A stretch of 64,000 bases of DNA from Ornithobacterium rhinotracheale DSM 15997 (GCF_000265465.1 NC_018016.1:749501-813500); one strand, 5' to 3'. Counted from the first letter of the stretch, positions 26,685-37,063 are shown. Notes: generated by a model not told the origin, from the letters alone. A program made the numbers and translations.

Positions 26685-27707
26685 TTAAAAATCACATTTT
26701 CCATATTTTTTCATGAACTCTTCTGCCGTGCGCACCATATTTCTAGAGCCACAGAAAAACGGTACTCTTTCGTGTAAACTCTCGGGCTGAATTTCCAAAA
26801 TCCTTTGATAACCATCACTTGCAAATCCGCCCGCTTGCTCAGTGAGCATCGCCATGGGATTACACTCATACAACAATCTTAATTTGCCTTTTGGGTGATT
26901 GGTGCCTGAGGGATAAATATAAATTCCACCTTTCATCATATTTCTGTGAAAATCTGCCACAAGCGAACCGATGTAGCGCGAAGTATAAGGTCTATCTCCT
27001 TCAGATTCTTGGCAATATTTAATATAATCCTTCACCCCTTGCGGAAAATGCACATAATTTCCTTCGTTGATGGAATAAATATTCCCCGTTGGTGGAAATT
27101 TCATATTCGGGTGCGACAGATAAAATGTCCCAATGGCAGGATCCAGCGTAAACCCGTTCACGCCATTTCCCGTTGTATAAACCAAAATCGTAGAAAGCCC
27201 ATACAGCACATAGCCTGCCGCCACTTGGTGGATTCCTTTTTGTAAAAAATCCTCCATCTGCACAGGTGTTCCCTCGGGAGTTACGCGACGATATACCGAG
27301 AATATCGTCCCCACCGTGACATTCACATCGGCATTGGAAGACCCATCGAGCGGATCTATGAGCACAACATATTTACTCAAGTGCGAATTTCCTCCGCCCT
27401 CGATTTGAATAAAATCCTCGTTCTCTTCCGAGGCTATTCCGCAAACCACCTCACGCTGTGTGAGTGCTTTGATAAATGTCTCATTGGCAAAAACATCTAG
27501 CTTTTTCTGCTGTTCGCCCTGCACATTTTCGCTGCCCACATCGCCCAAAATCTTCTCCACAAGCCCCGCCTTGTTCACTTCTTGATTCACCACTTTGGTT
27601 GCCAATTTTATACAGCTCAAAAGCCGCGAAAGCTCACCTGTGGAATACTTAAAATCGTTTTGATTCTGAATAATAAATTCGCCGAGAGTTTGGTAATTTT
27701 TAGCCAT
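26685..27707 (-). CDS. fbp: Fructose-1,6-bisphosphatase class I
   Basis: A gluconeogenic enzyme of 340 residues, full length. It shows the metal-binding motif [27 protein letters not shown] upstream of it, and [20 protein letters not shown] near the C-terminus with substrate-binding residues. Gluconeogenesis fits a peptide-using lifestyle. On this strand a TTG (27764-27766) and TAACTTTG (27736-27743) with 20-nt spacing form a good promoter, 28 nt before the ATG. Confidence 0.96.
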   Translation of the reverse strand: MAKNYQTLGEFIIQNQNDFKYSTGELSRLLSCIKLATKVVNQEVNKAGLVEKILGDVGSENVQGEQQKKLDVFANETFIKALTQREVVCGIASEENEDFIQIEGGGNSHLSKYVVLIDPLDGSSNADVNVTVGTIFSVYRRVTPEGTPVQMEDFLQKGIHQVAAGYVLYGLSTILVYTTGNGVNGFTLDPAIGTFYLSHPNMKFPPTGNIYSINEGNYVHFPQGVKDYIKYCQESEGDRPYTSRYIGSLVADFHRNMMKGGIYIYPSGTNHPKGKLRLLYECNPMAMLTEQAGGFASDGYQRILEIQPESLHERVPFFCGSRNMVRTAEEFMKKYGKCDF

Positions 27708-27735
27708 GATAGAAATTTTATTGTTAAGGTTCTCT

Positions 27736-27766
27736 CAAAGTTAGTAATTAATTTTCACAAATTCAA
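27736..27766 (-). promoter_or_regulatory. Promoter of fbp
   Basis: Minus strand: TTG (27766-27764), 20-nt spacer, TAACTTTG (27743-27736). Confidence 0.6.
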
Positions 27767-27859
27767 TTATTTAAAAATAAAATTCTGAGCGGTTTTATAC
27801 ATTTTTTTTATTTAAAAATCTAAATGATTAAATTTGTAGAAAAGCCTTTATTTAGCATT

Positions 27860-28294
27860 ATGAAACCAAAATTTATCATCATTAATGGTCCTAACTTAAA
27901 CCTACTCGGCACACGCGAACCAGAAATCTACGGCAACAAAACTTTTGAAGATTTTTTGCCAGAAATCCGTGAAAAATTTTCGCATTGCGACATTGAATAT
28001 TACCAAACCAATCACGAGGGCAGCATTATCGACAAATTGCACGAAGTGGGATTTTCCTACCAAGGCATCGTCCTAAACGCTGGTGCCTACACGCATTATT
28101 CTTACGCCATTGCCGATGCGCTTAAAGCCATCAAAACGCCGTGTATCGAAATCCATATTTCGGACATTTATGCGAGAGAAGATTTTAGAAGCCAATCCGT
28201 TACGGGTGTAAACTGCATCAGCATTGTGAGCGGAAAAGGCTTGGAGGGCTATAAAATTGCCTTGCAGGAATTGCTCGATTATTTAAAAATCTAA
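27860..28294 (+). CDS. aroQ: 3-dehydroquinate dehydratase, type II
   Basis: The third step of the shikimate pathway, dehydrating 3-dehydroquinate. In 144 residues it has the family start FIIINGPNLNLLGTREPEIYG with the catalytic Arg/Tyr, TNHEGSIIDKLHE, VLNAGAYTHYSYAIADAL and the final HISDIYAREDFRSQS. The start at 27860 gives the normal N-terminus. TAAATTTG at 27829-27836 is a likely -7 element, so the longer frame from 27824 is not used. Confidence 0.95.
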   Translation: MKPKFIIINGPNLNLLGTREPEIYGNKTFEDFLPEIREKFSHCDIEYYQTNHEGSIIDKLHEVGFSYQGIVLNAGAYTHYSYAIADALKAIKTPCIEIHISDIYAREDFRSQSVTGVNCISIVSGKGLEGYKIALQELLDYLKI

Positions 28295-28311
28295 ATTTCG
28301 CTTATTTTTCG

Positions 28312-29532
28312 ATGAGAATTCTACACACCGCCGATTGGCACATTGGCAAAAAACTGCACAATTACGATTTACACCAAGATTTTGATTTATTCATCGATTG
28401 GCTTTGCCAATTGGTGGAAAATCGTGAGATTGATTTAATTTTGGTCTCGGGCGATATTTTTGACACAGGCAATCCTTCTGCCGAAAGCCGAAAGCAGTTT
28501 TACCAAAGCTTAATTCGTTTGCAAAAATTAAATTGCCAAATCATTCTCACAGGAGGCAATCACGATTCGGCTTCTATGCTTAATGCGCCAAAAGATATTT
28601 TAAACGAAATTTCGGTGAAAATGATTGGCGGCATGCCCGAAAACATAGAGGATTGTGTGATCCCTTTCAAGAAAAATGACGAAGAAATCGTAATTTGCGC
28701 CATTCCGTTTTTGCGCGATGCAGATTTGCGCCGCGCCAACGATGGCTTGTCTTACGAAGACCGCATTCAAGCCGTGCAAAAAGGGATTGAAAACACTTAT
28801 GCTCAGGCTGCAAAATACTGCGAATTGCAATTTCCAAATGTACCCGTCATCGCCATGGGGCATTTGTTCACGGCGGGTGTTTCCTCAACATCGGATAGCG
28901 AGCGAGATATCCAAATCGGGAACGAGGCAAAATTTGATGCGCATCGTTTGAGCAATCGTTTTGCCTATGTGGCACTTGGGCACATTCACAAGCCACAGAG
29001 AATCAATGCAGAAAAACCCACTTTTTATTCAGGCTCTCCGCTTCCGCTTTCATTTAGCGAAAGAAAAGACGAAAAAAGAGTGCTTTTAATCGATACAGAA
29101 AAGGGTTTTGAGCCCGAAAGCATTTCCGTACCGAGTTTTAGGAAATTAATTCGTATTTCGGGAGATTTAGAAAACATTAAAACTAAACTTAATACGCTAA
29201 ACAGCGATTCTACACTGACTAATTTGCTAGAAATAGAGCTTAAAGAGCCTAAATTTTCAATTCAGGTGGAAACGGATTTTTTGGATTTAATTTCCAATTT
29301 TAAAGAAGAAAATTTCAGCATTATTAAAACTAAAATGTTTTTTGAAGACCGAGTTTTGGGCACCAATGAGCTTTTTCATCAAGATGTAAATATTTCGGAT
29401 TTAAGCCCAAATGAAGTTTTTGATGAATTTTTGGAAACGCAAACTTTGGACGATGCATATGCAAAAGAATTAAGGGAAGCTTTTACGATTTTGCTGCAAG
29501 AAGTGTATGACCAACAAACCGAAAACCTTTAG
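28312..29532 (+). CDS. sbcD: Exonuclease SbcCD, nuclease subunit SbcD (Mre11-like)
   Basis: A metallophosphoesterase that, with SbcC, cleaves hairpins and blocked DNA ends. Of 406 residues, the N-terminal domain carries the phosphoesterase motifs ILHTADWHIGKKL, LVSGDIFDTGNPS, LTGGNHDS, AMGHLF and ALGHIHKPQ. The C-terminal domain is the less conserved capping region. It ends 2 nt before sbcC and starts 17 nt after aroQ. Confidence 0.95.
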   Translation: MRILHTADWHIGKKLHNYDLHQDFDLFIDWLCQLVENREIDLILVSGDIFDTGNPSAESRKQFYQSLIRLQKLNCQIILTGGNHDSASMLNAPKDILNEISVKMIGGMPENIEDCVIPFKKNDEEIVICAIPFLRDADLRRANDGLSYEDRIQAVQKGIENTYAQAAKYCELQFPNVPVIAMGHLFTAGVSSTSDSERDIQIGNEAKFDAHRLSNRFAYVALGHIHKPQRINAEKPTFYSGSPLPLSFSERKDEKRVLLIDTEKGFEPESISVPSFRKLIRISGDLENIKTKLNTLNSDSTLTNLLEIELKEPKFSIQVETDFLDLISNFKEENFSIIKTKMFFEDRVLGTNELFHQDVNISDLSPNEVFDEFLETQTLDDAYAKELREAFTILLQEVYDQQTENL

Positions 29533-29534
29533 CC

Positions 29535-32500
29535 ATGAAAATCCTAAAAATCGAATTTAAAAACATCAACTCGCTGGAAGGGGAGCACTGCATAGATTTC
29601 ACGCAGAAACCTTTTGAAGACAACAGTCTTTTTGCCATTACAGGCCCTACGGGAAGCGGAAAATCCACGATTCTAGATGTGATTTCGCTTGCGTTGTACA
29701 ACAAAATTCCTCGCCTAGACTCCATCAGCAAAAGTAATATCGAAAAAACGGGTTCTATCCTTACGAAAGGAAAAAAAGAAGCCATGGCAGCGGTGACCTA
29801 CGCTTGCACCCGAGGCACTATAAAATCCGTGTGGAGCATTCGTGTGAATAGAAACGGGAATTTGGCTGAATATGAAATGTTTGTGTACGATGAAAAGGGC
29901 ACACCACTGAATCAAAAAAAGAGCGAAGCACCTGCACTCAACGAGCAATTTATTGGGCTAAGTTATGAGCAATTCATCAAATCGGCATTGCTGGCTCAGG
30001 GCGAATTTGCTAAATTTTTAAAAGAGGATAAAAAATCAAGATTTCAGCTTTTAGAGAAAATCACGGGGGCAAATATTTATCGTTTAATCGGGCAAAAAGC
30101 TTATGAGAAAAATAAAAATTCAGGCGAGCAAATTAAACTTTGGGAAAGAGACAAAGCGGGCTACGAGGAAAAAATATTGCCCCAAGAATTAGAAGAAAAG
30201 TACCTTGCCGAGGCAAAAGAAAATACGCAAACACTAGACTCTGAAAACAAAAAAAGAGAGCTGCTCAATGCGCAAATTAAACTAAAAAAGGATTTGGCTC
30301 AAAAGCAAATTGAATGGGAAAATGCCCGAAAAAATATTCTAGCAATTGAAAATCAAATTGAGCAATTTAAAAATAATGAAGGCAAACTCCTAAGCAGACA
30401 CGAAGCAACGGAAAGCATCGCAACGGAACTGACAAGCTGGCAAACACTGCAAACGAGTTTGGCTAAAATTGAGCAGAAATCTGAAATTTTAGTCGCAGAA
30501 GAAAAAAAACTTTTAGCCCAAAAAGCTGAAAAATTTACGCAGGCTAAAAATATGCTAAATTCAGATTTTTTGGAGGAAAACCTCAACGAATCTTTGGCTA
30601 AACTTAAAAAGACAATCAAAAATTTAAACGAAAAAAGATTACAAAAAGCCAACGAATACGGTTCGCTAAAGAATGAGTTTAACCTCGTGGCTAAACCACT
30701 CGGGGTCGTGCTGGCAAAAAAAACCAATGAAGTACAAGAGCAACTTTCGGTCTTAAAAGCCAAAGCTGAACACACGGAACATGCGATAAAAGAAATTTCG
30801 GCAAATATTCATTTGGATAAAAATTTAAGCGTCCAAGAACAATTGCAACAAGCACGAAAAAACCTTGAAACCTACAACGAGATTGAGCTTTCGATGCAAT
30901 CGCTCAAGAATATCGACGAAACTTTAAGCGAAAAAAATAAAAAACTCAATGAAATTTCGGCTGAATTATCTGCATTGCCAAGTAAAATCAAATTAGCCAA
31001 AGAAGACAAAGACCTTAAAAAAGAAAAACACGCTCTGATTGAAGAAAAAATTGCTTTCGCCAATGAGAAAAAAAGCTTGGAGGAACATCGCGCACATTTG
31101 GCACAGGGCAAACCTTGTCCGTTATGTGGAGCCACCGAGCACCCTTTTGCCCACGAAACAACATCGGAAGACGACCATTTAAAAATAGAAGAAAAACAAG
31201 CCAAAGAAGCTTTACGAATTTCGACCGAAAATCTCTTAAAACTTGAAAATCAACAAGCGTCTTTAAGCAAAGAAAAATTAAACTTAGAGGGAGAAATTCA
31301 GCAAAAAAATGAAGAATTGAATCGCAAAAAAAGTGCGATGCAAGAAAAATTTCCTGAAGTGGATTTTTCGACCCATTGGGCGGAAAAAATCGCAACTACC
31401 AAAGCGGAAATCAAGCAATTGGAATCGCTGGAAAATCACCAAACGCTACACGAAGCGGCTACGGCTGCAATCCCTCTGGTGGAAAGCATTATCAAAGTAA
31501 CCACAGAGGGCAAATCGCTTAAAAATCAAATCGAGGATTTTGAGGCACAAGGTGCTACCGAAGAGAGTATAGATCGCTTCCTGCTTGATTGGGAACGCAC
31601 TTTAAGTACAATTAAACATAAATCACAGGAAATCAAATCTTTAGAAAAAGAAAAAAAGGAAGAAAATGATAAATTCTCATCGCTAGAAAAAGATTTAAAC
31701 CAAAAAATTATTCCGCTTGATTTTGTGGACATTGCAAGTGCACTCAAGGCTAAATTACCACACAGCCAAGCACAATTGTTTAAAGAAAAAATTAATCGAT
31801 TAAACCCTGATTTACAAAAACTTACAGGGCAAGAAGATATCTTAAAAAAGGATTACGAGAGTTTAGCCCAAAATAGCCCAACTGAATCCTTGGAAGAATT
31901 AGAAAAAGCCCTCTCCCACAACGAGCAACTGCTCAATCAACTGAAAAACAAAGAGAAAGAATTGAATCATCTTTTAACAAATAATGATTCTTATAAACTT
32001 GAGCTGAAAAAGCTTAACGAAAAAATAGAACAAGAAAACAAAGAAAACCGAATTTGGCGTGATTTGGACAAAATGATTGGAGATGCCAAGGGTGAGAAAT
32101 TTAACATGTTTGCACAAGGTTTAACGCTCAAGCAATTGATTTATTTAGCCAATCGCCGCTTGACCAACCTCAGCCCAAGATACCTGATTGCTAATCCTGA
32201 AAAAGAGGAAGATGATAGCCTTTTTGTCATCGATAAGGATATGGGCAATCAGCGTCGTTCGGTAAAGACACTTTCGGGTGGAGAAACATTTATTTTAAGT
32301 TTGGCGTTGGCATTGGCACTTTCGGATTTGGCGTCCAAAAATGTGCAAATCGATAGCCTTTTTATTGACGAAGGTTTCGGAACGCTGGATCCAGAAACGC
32401 TGGATTTAACGCTAGATACGCTTGAACGCCTTCAACAAGAAAGCAAGAAAATGATAGGCATCATCAGCCATGTTTCTTCGCTCAAAGAACGCATCGCTAC

Positions 32501-32561
32501 ACAAATCGTGTTGAAACAAAATGGCTCTGGAATAAGTACGCTTGAAATCAAAAGCAATTAG
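29535..32561 (+). CDS. sbcC: Exonuclease SbcCD, ATPase subunit SbcC (Rad50-like)
   Basis: An SMC-type ATPase of 1008 residues that partners SbcD. It has an N-terminal Walker A (ITGPTGSGKSTILD), Q-loop region LLAQGEFAKFLKE, two long coiled-coil arms around a zinc hook C528-P-L-C531, and a C-terminal signature VKTLSGGETFILSLALALALSD with Walker B LFIDEGFGTLD. The coiled coil is Lys/Glu-rich. Directly linked to sbcD (2-nt gap). Confidence 0.96.
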   Translation: MKILKIEFKNINSLEGEHCIDFTQKPFEDNSLFAITGPTGSGKSTILDVISLALYNKIPRLDSISKSNIEKTGSILTKGKKEAMAAVTYACTRGTIKSVWSIRVNRNGNLAEYEMFVYDEKGTPLNQKKSEAPALNEQFIGLSYEQFIKSALLAQGEFAKFLKEDKKSRFQLLEKITGANIYRLIGQKAYEKNKNSGEQIKLWERDKAGYEEKILPQELEEKYLAEAKENTQTLDSENKKRELLNAQIKLKKDLAQKQIEWENARKNILAIENQIEQFKNNEGKLLSRHEATESIATELTSWQTLQTSLAKIEQKSEILVAEEKKLLAQKAEKFTQAKNMLNSDFLEENLNESLAKLKKTIKNLNEKRLQKANEYGSLKNEFNLVAKPLGVVLAKKTNEVQEQLSVLKAKAEHTEHAIKEISANIHLDKNLSVQEQLQQARKNLETYNEIELSMQSLKNIDETLSEKNKKLNEISAELSALPSKIKLAKEDKDLKKEKHALIEEKIAFANEKKSLEEHRAHLAQGKPCPLCGATEHPFAHETTSEDDHLKIEEKQAKEALRISTENLLKLENQQASLSKEKLNLEGEIQQKNEELNRKKSAMQEKFPEVDFSTHWAEKIATTKAEIKQLESLENHQTLHEAATAAIPLVESIIKVTTEGKSLKNQIEDFEAQGATEESIDRFLLDWERTLSTIKHKSQEIKSLEKEKKEENDKFSSLEKDLNQKIIPLDFVDIASALKAKLPHSQAQLFKEKINRLNPDLQKLTGQEDILKKDYESLAQNSPTESLEELEKALSHNEQLLNQLKNKEKELNHLLTNNDSYKLELKKLNEKIEQENKENRIWRDLDKMIGDAKGEKFNMFAQGLTLKQLIYLANRRLTNLSPRYLIANPEKEEDDSLFVIDKDMGNQRRSVKTLSGGETFILSLALALALSDLASKNVQIDSLFIDEGFGTLDPETLDLTLDTLERLQQESKKMIGIISHVSSLKERIATQIVLKQNGSGISTLEIKSN

Positions 32562-32570
32562 ATTTTTCAC

Positions 32571-32578
32571 TATATTTG
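32571..32578 (+). promoter_or_regulatory. -7 promoter element of the TM2 gene
   Basis: TATATTTG, 19 nt before the ATG at 32598; no clear -33 element. Confidence 0.45.
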
Positions 32579-32597
32579 CCAATAAATTTTAACAATT

Positions 32598-32831
32598 ATG
32601 CAAGATAATAAAAGAATTGCCGCTGGGCTTTTAGGGATTTTTTTTGGTAGTTTGGGTATTCACAAATTTTATTTAGGCTACGAAAGAGAGGGGATTATTC
32701 AAATTCTCATTACTATTTTCACTTGTGGTTTCGGCGGAACGCTTGGCTTAATTGAAGGGATTATTTACCTCACCAAAAGCGATGAGGAGTTTTACCAAAT
32801 ATATCAAGTAAATAAACGCCCTTGGTTGTAA
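32598..32831 (+). CDS. TM2-domain membrane protein
   Basis: A 77-residue protein with the TM2 family pattern: two helices joined by a short turn, GIFFGSLGIHKFYLGYEREGIIQ followed by TCGFGGTLGLIEGIIYLT. TM2 proteins are widespread but of unclear role. The next gene starts 12 nt downstream. Confidence 0.88.
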   Translation: MQDNKRIAAGLLGIFFGSLGIHKFYLGYEREGIIQILITIFTCGFGGTLGLIEGIIYLTKSDEEFYQIYQVNKRPWL

Positions 32832-32843
32832 GAACCAGAGTAA

Positions 32844-33944
32844 ATGCTTTTCTACCTACTTTGTTTTGCTCTCATACTCTTGTTGCCTTTCATTAAAAAC
32901 AAAGGCTACACACTTGCCACGCTATTTTGCTTGGCTTTTATTATGGGAATACGCGACATGATTGGTAGCAAAGACATGTACTATTATAGCTATTTTTTTG
33001 AGCGATTTTCATTTCTGGATTTATGGCATTTCAACTTTTACGAACCTGGGTTTAAAACCTATACCATTTTACTGAAATGCCTTTCCAATCAGCGCGAATT
33101 TTTCTTTTTCATTACAGCTTTTTCGCTGATTTTCTTGCAAAGTTTTGCTGTAAAAAAGATGAATCTGGGCAGGCTCAGCTACTGGATTTTATTTATCGTA
33201 TTATGTAAATTTTATTTGCTCGACTTTGTATATTTACGCCAATTGATGGCTACGGGACTTGCATGGATTGCTTTTTCGCACTACTTTGCTACAGGCAAAA
33301 AATGGGAGAGTTTTGCATTATTTATTTTCGCCGCATTTTTCCATCGAAGTGCCTTGATCTTATTGCCTCTTTTCTTTATTTTAAATCTAAAAAATAGCTT
33401 AAAAATTGTTTTTTGGATTTATGCGGCACTCACAACAGTTGTTATTTTTCAATGGATTACACCCATTTCTCAAAAATTCTTTACAGGAATTGGGCAATAT
33501 TTTCCTTATTTAGATCGATTGAAATACTACGCCTTTGAAAACACAGAACTTAAATATCTTTATTTGTTGGAAATCCCTTTAATTTTGGTTGTTTTATATT
33601 TTATTCCGAAGCTTAAGAACATTCCTGCTCTGCAACAAAGAATCCTATTTAATGCCGTTTTTCTTTATGGATTTTTCTCAATTTTCAGTATGCAAAACAC
33701 AACTTTCATACGCTTTGCTTGGTTTTATTTCTTGGGATTGGCGAGTGCAATTGTACTGATTTTAAACTATTTTAATCGCTCTGAAATTAAAAATTATATC
33801 AAAATCGGAATTTTGGTATATTATTCAGCAATATTTTTTAGAATTTTGATTAGTTTTGATGGCGGAGATTTTATTCCATACAAATCTATTTTTAATGAAT
33901 TTAAACGAAACGGACAATTTGAAATTTATGAATACAGGCAGTAA
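32844..33944 (+). CDS. EpsG-family multi-pass membrane protein
   Basis: A polytopic protein of 366 residues with roughly ten helices. RDMIGSKDMYYYSYFFER and FVYLRQLMATGLAWIAFSHYFA match the EpsG/Wzy-like group that builds exopolysaccharides or O-antigen-like polymers. No glycosyltransferase genes are adjacent, so the pathway is unclear; annotation as a polymerase is by family resemblance. Its last 17 nt overlap the rhodanese start. Confidence 0.72.
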   Translation: MLFYLLCFALILLLPFIKNKGYTLATLFCLAFIMGIRDMIGSKDMYYYSYFFERFSFLDLWHFNFYEPGFKTYTILLKCLSNQREFFFFITAFSLIFLQSFAVKKMNLGRLSYWILFIVLCKFYLLDFVYLRQLMATGLAWIAFSHYFATGKKWESFALFIFAAFFHRSALILLPLFFILNLKNSLKIVFWIYAALTTVVIFQWITPISQKFFTGIGQYFPYLDRLKYYAFENTELKYLYLLEIPLILVVLYFIPKLKNIPALQQRILFNAVFLYGFFSIFSMQNTTFIRFAWFYFLGLASAIVLILNYFNRSEIKNYIKIGILVYYSAIFFRILISFDGGDFIPYKSIFNEFKRNGQFEIYEYRQ

Positions 33945-34347
33945 AAATATCGTTTTTGCACTATTTTTCCTCATCTTTAGCATGCTAGGATTTCAATCTT
34001 GCAAAACACAAAATACCACAGAAAATAGCGAAAAACTAGAATTAAACGCTACTGAATTTAATCAAAAAATCAGCCAAAAGCCAGGCTTAATCCTTGATGT
34101 GCGCACGCCAGAAGAGTATGCACAAGGACACCTAAATCAATCACAACTAATTGATTATAAAAGTGATGATTTCAGCCAAAAGGTAAAAGAATTACCGAAA
34201 AACAAGCCGATTTATGTGTATTGTCGCTCGGGCAGAAGAAGCCACGAAGCGGCTAAAATCTTGAGAGATCTAGGCTACCACCCCGTTTTTGAGTTAGAAG
34301 GTGGCATCATCAGCTGGGAGCAAGCTAAGCTTCCCGTATCGCATTAA
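33928..34347 (+). CDS. Rhodanese-like lipoprotein
   Basis: A 139-residue envelope protein: hydrophobic N-terminus with a possible lipobox Cys at residue 25 (MLGFQSC), then a single rhodanese domain (LILDVRTPEEYAQGHL) with the catalytic Cys99 in YVYCRSGRRSHEAA. It would carry sulfur as a persulfide in the periplasm. The start at 33928 overlaps the EpsG-like gene by 17 nt; longer frame starts lack a signal. Its stop overlaps the convergent RDD gene by 4 nt. Confidence 0.85.
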   Translation: MNTGSKNIVFALFFLIFSMLGFQSCKTQNTTENSEKLELNATEFNQKISQKPGLILDVRTPEEYAQGHLNQSQLIDYKSDDFSQKVKELPKNKPIYVYCRSGRRSHEAAKILRDLGYHPVFELEGGIISWEQAKLPVSH

Positions 34348-35087
34348 TCTTTATTCATTTGGCTTGTGTAGAAATTATAGTCTTTGATGATTATTTCTAC
34401 AAATTCGAGATCGTGCATTTCGGTTTCCACCTGAGTTATTTCTTTGATTTTTTGCGAAAGTTTCCCGATTACTTTAAAATCTCGTTGGCTTTTTGCACTT
34501 TCAAATCGTGTTTTAATGATTTGCATATCGGCATCGCTAAACAATAAAACTTGCGGGAAAGATGCTTTGTACTCCTCGCCCACTTCTTCTAAGATTGTGT
34601 GATTGATGCTTGAATCATCTTTTAAATCAATGACAGCCGTGCCGCTCGCAATCCCGCCCAAACGCTGATTGTTTTTACTTACAACTATCGATGTAACACC
34701 CACCAGCGCAGAACTGAAATAAATATCTATCAAACAAAATACCCAGCGTATAAGATAATCGGCAAAATTGGCTTGATAACCGTCGATTTTAATAATCTGA
34801 ATTTTGCGTATTTTTTTCCCAATAGTCTGCCCCTCAAGCAACATATTGCACACTAGCGAATAAAAAACAAAGGGCAACATGCATATAATCACAATTGCGA
34901 CAACGCTCCATTGATCCTGCACATAACTATCAATTTCCACTACTTCAAATAGCACATAAAGAGCAATAAGCGCATATGCTGCTCTTATGACAAAATCAAT
35001 ACCATACGCCAAGGCTCTATCGGAGAAAGAAGCCAAAGGAAACTCAACTTTAACATTTTGACTGGTATTTATTGCAATATAATTCAT
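34344..35087 (-). CDS. RDD-family membrane protein
   Basis: A 247-residue protein with the RDD signature ASFSDRALAYGIDFVIRAAY in the first helix, and conserved LLEGQTIGKKIRKIQI and RWVFCLIDIYF segments. It has four or so helices and a soluble C-terminal tail of about 90 residues. RDD proteins are putative transporters of unknown substrate. It is divergent from the SpoIIM gene (27-nt gap); in Bacteroidota this pairing is conserved, so both are probably part of one functional unit. Confidence 0.85.
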   Translation of the reverse strand: MNYIAINTSQNVKVEFPLASFSDRALAYGIDFVIRAAYALIALYVLFEVVEIDSYVQDQWSVVAIVIICMLPFVFYSLVCNMLLEGQTIGKKIRKIQIIKIDGYQANFADYLIRWVFCLIDIYFSSALVGVTSIVVSKNNQRLGGIASGTAVIDLKDDSSINHTILEEVGEEYKASFPQVLLFSDADMQIIKTRFESAKSQRDFKVIGKLSQKIKEITQVETEMHDLEFVEIIIKDYNFYTSQMNKD

Positions 35088-35114
35088 AAAAATATATTAA
35101 TTTAGCCCTCGTCT

Positions 35115-36083
35115 ATGAGAGAGGTAGTATTTATCAAACAAAATAAAGAAAAGTGGCTCAATACAGAGCGTGTCTTATTGGGCAAAGTCAATAAAAACCC
35201 CGATGAGTTATCCTCCCTTTACATTGATTTAATCAACGACTTATCCTACGCACAAACCTATTATCCTAAGAGTAAAACCATCTCTTATCTTAATAAACTT
35301 TCAACAAAAATCTATCAAAAAATTTACAAAACCAAACGCATTGAAGAAAATCAAATAAAATATTTCTTCTTGACCGAAGTGCCACTTTTGGCATACCAAT
35401 ATCGTAAATTTTTATGGGCTTCGGTATTCTTTTTTGTGATTTTCACCACAATTGGGTGGTTTTCTGCGGTAAATGACGAAGAGTTTGTCCGTTTGATTCT
35501 AGGCGATGGCTATGTGGACATGACGATTAGCAACATACAAGAAGGAAATCCCATTGCAGTGTATGAAAGTGGCAGCAACTGGGGAAGTGCCATCGGGATT
35601 ATTTATAATAATTTAAAGGTAGGAGCTACCATGTTCTTATATGGTATTTTCTTGGGACTCGGGAGCATTCTAGCATTGTTTTACAACTGCGTAATGTTGG
35701 GCTCGTTTCAATATTTCTTCTTGGAGTACGGAGAGCTAGCTCGTAGCATGCGTGGCATTTGGATTCATGGTGCATTTGAAATAAGTGCCATGATAATCGA
35801 ATGTATGGCGGGGCTCATACTCGGCGCATCGATTTTATTTCCAAGGACTTACTCTCGACTTAATTCTTTCAAATTAGGTATTAGAGATGCTTTTAAAATC
35901 TTCATCAGCACAGTGCCATTTACCATAGTGGCGGGAATTTTTGAAGGTTTTGTAACAAGGCACGCCCTAGATATGCCTTTAATCCTTAACTTAATCATCA
36001 TTTTTGGATGTTTTGGGTTCATCTTATTTTATTATGTTTTTTATCCTAAAAAAGTGTTTAATCAAATAAATTCTAAGTTATGA
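35115..36083 (+). CDS. SpoIIM-family (stage II sporulation protein M-like) membrane protein
   Basis: A 322-residue integral membrane protein with a soluble N-terminal 100 residues, then about six helices. NNLKVGATMFLYGIFLGLGS and GSFQYFFLEYGELARSMRGIWIHGAFEISAMI are typical of SpoIIM-like proteins in non-sporulating bacteria. It opens a plus-strand cluster with four-base or similar overlaps. Function in this phylum is unknown; a membrane-remodelling role is borrowed from the Bacillus homolog. Confidence 0.85.
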   Translation: MREVVFIKQNKEKWLNTERVLLGKVNKNPDELSSLYIDLINDLSYAQTYYPKSKTISYLNKLSTKIYQKIYKTKRIEENQIKYFFLTEVPLLAYQYRKFLWASVFFFVIFTTIGWFSAVNDEEFVRLILGDGYVDMTISNIQEGNPIAVYESGSNWGSAIGIIYNNLKVGATMFLYGIFLGLGSILALFYNCVMLGSFQYFFLEYGELARSMRGIWIHGAFEISAMIIECMAGLILGASILFPRTYSRLNSFKLGIRDAFKIFISTVPFTIVAGIFEGFVTRHALDMPLILNLIIIFGCFGFILFYYVFYPKKVFNQINSKL

Positions 36084-37063
36084 TTTTCTACAAAAAAAGA
36101 AACCTTGGCGAATTAATTTCAGATTCTCTCGGATTTTTCAAAGAATATGGAAAAAATTTCCTGAAAAATTACATCGCACTATCTGGTGGCGTAATTATTT
36201 TAATCCTAGTAATTTCCTTTTTTATATTAAAGGACATTCCCTTTAATCTTTTAATATTGGGAGGAAATAGCAATTTCATTTATTCCTATTTCTCAGAAAA
36301 TATAGGCTTATTTGGATTTGTTGGCTTTTTGATACTATTCTTATTCTTTATTTTAGGATGCATTAGTTATTCATTACCAATCCTGTACATGCAAACTGCT
36401 AGCGAGCAAAACCGTAAAAACTTTAGCATTCAAGAAATTTTTGATGTTTTTAAAAACAAACTTGGGCGTATAGCCACCTACTTTATCATTGCTTTTCTTT
36501 TAGCCATTCCTATTGGTTTTGTACTCATTCTAATCTTGGCATTACTCATGGCACCTGCAAGCTTATTTATGGGAGACAGCTTTGTCCTCAATGCGATAGG
36601 CTTTCTTTTAATTGTTGCGATTCTATTGTTTTTTGGTGTATCATTATTATTAATTTTCACATTGAGCTTTAATAATTATATATTAACCGATATGGGCTTT
36701 TTTCAATCCATAGGAAAAGCATTTTCTATTACATTTTCAAAAAACTTCAAAAAATATTTTTTAAGCGTTTTTCTTTCCTATTTAATCATTTCCACTATCC
36801 AGATGGCAGTGGGGCTCATTGTAGGATTAATCGCAGGATTTGCTGCTATGGCGGGCGTAAGTGAGGACGCTGTAAACCCAGGTTTTATAGCTTCATTCAC
36901 AGTCATAATCACCGTAGTTTCTTATATCCTCTCTTTTGTTTTAGGGCTTATTTTATCTAACTTAATATACATCAACATCGGACTTATTTATTACGACTCA
37001 AGAGAAGATTTACACCGCGAAGTTTTCTTTGATGAGATTGATACGATTGGCACCAATGCTTAA
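36080..37063 (+). CDS. Polytopic membrane protein of the MoxR/DUF58 cluster
   Basis: A 327-residue protein with six or more helices and no recognised catalytic motif. Repeated small-residue helices (VGLIVGLIAGFAAMAG) and the layout resemble the DUF975/GlpQ-membrane-domain group, but I am not sure. It overlaps the SpoIIM-like gene by 4 nt and the DUF4129-like gene by 8 nt, so expression is tightly coupled. Low Gly/Pro loops and a C-terminal YYDSREDLHREVFFDEID tail face the cytoplasm. Confidence 0.75.
   Translation: MIFYKKRNLGELISDSLGFFKEYGKNFLKNYIALSGGVIILILVISFFILKDIPFNLLILGGNSNFIYSYFSENIGLFGFVGFLILFLFFILGCISYSLPILYMQTASEQNRKNFSIQEIFDVFKNKLGRIATYFIIAFLLAIPIGFVLILILALLMAPASLFMGDSFVLNAIGFLLIVAILLFFGVSLLLIFTLSFNNYILTDMGFFQSIGKAFSITFSKNFKKYFLSVFLSYLIISTIQMAVGLIVGLIAGFAAMAGVSEDAVNPGFIASFTVIITVVSYILSFVLGLILSNLIYINIGLIYYDSREDLHREVFFDEIDTIGTNA

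Noticed and set aside
30353-31747. Several minus-strand open frames inside sbcC (and similar shadows in other genes)
   Set aside because: They mirror coiled-coil codons of the plus-strand gene and show Ser/Phe/Leu-rich shadow composition.
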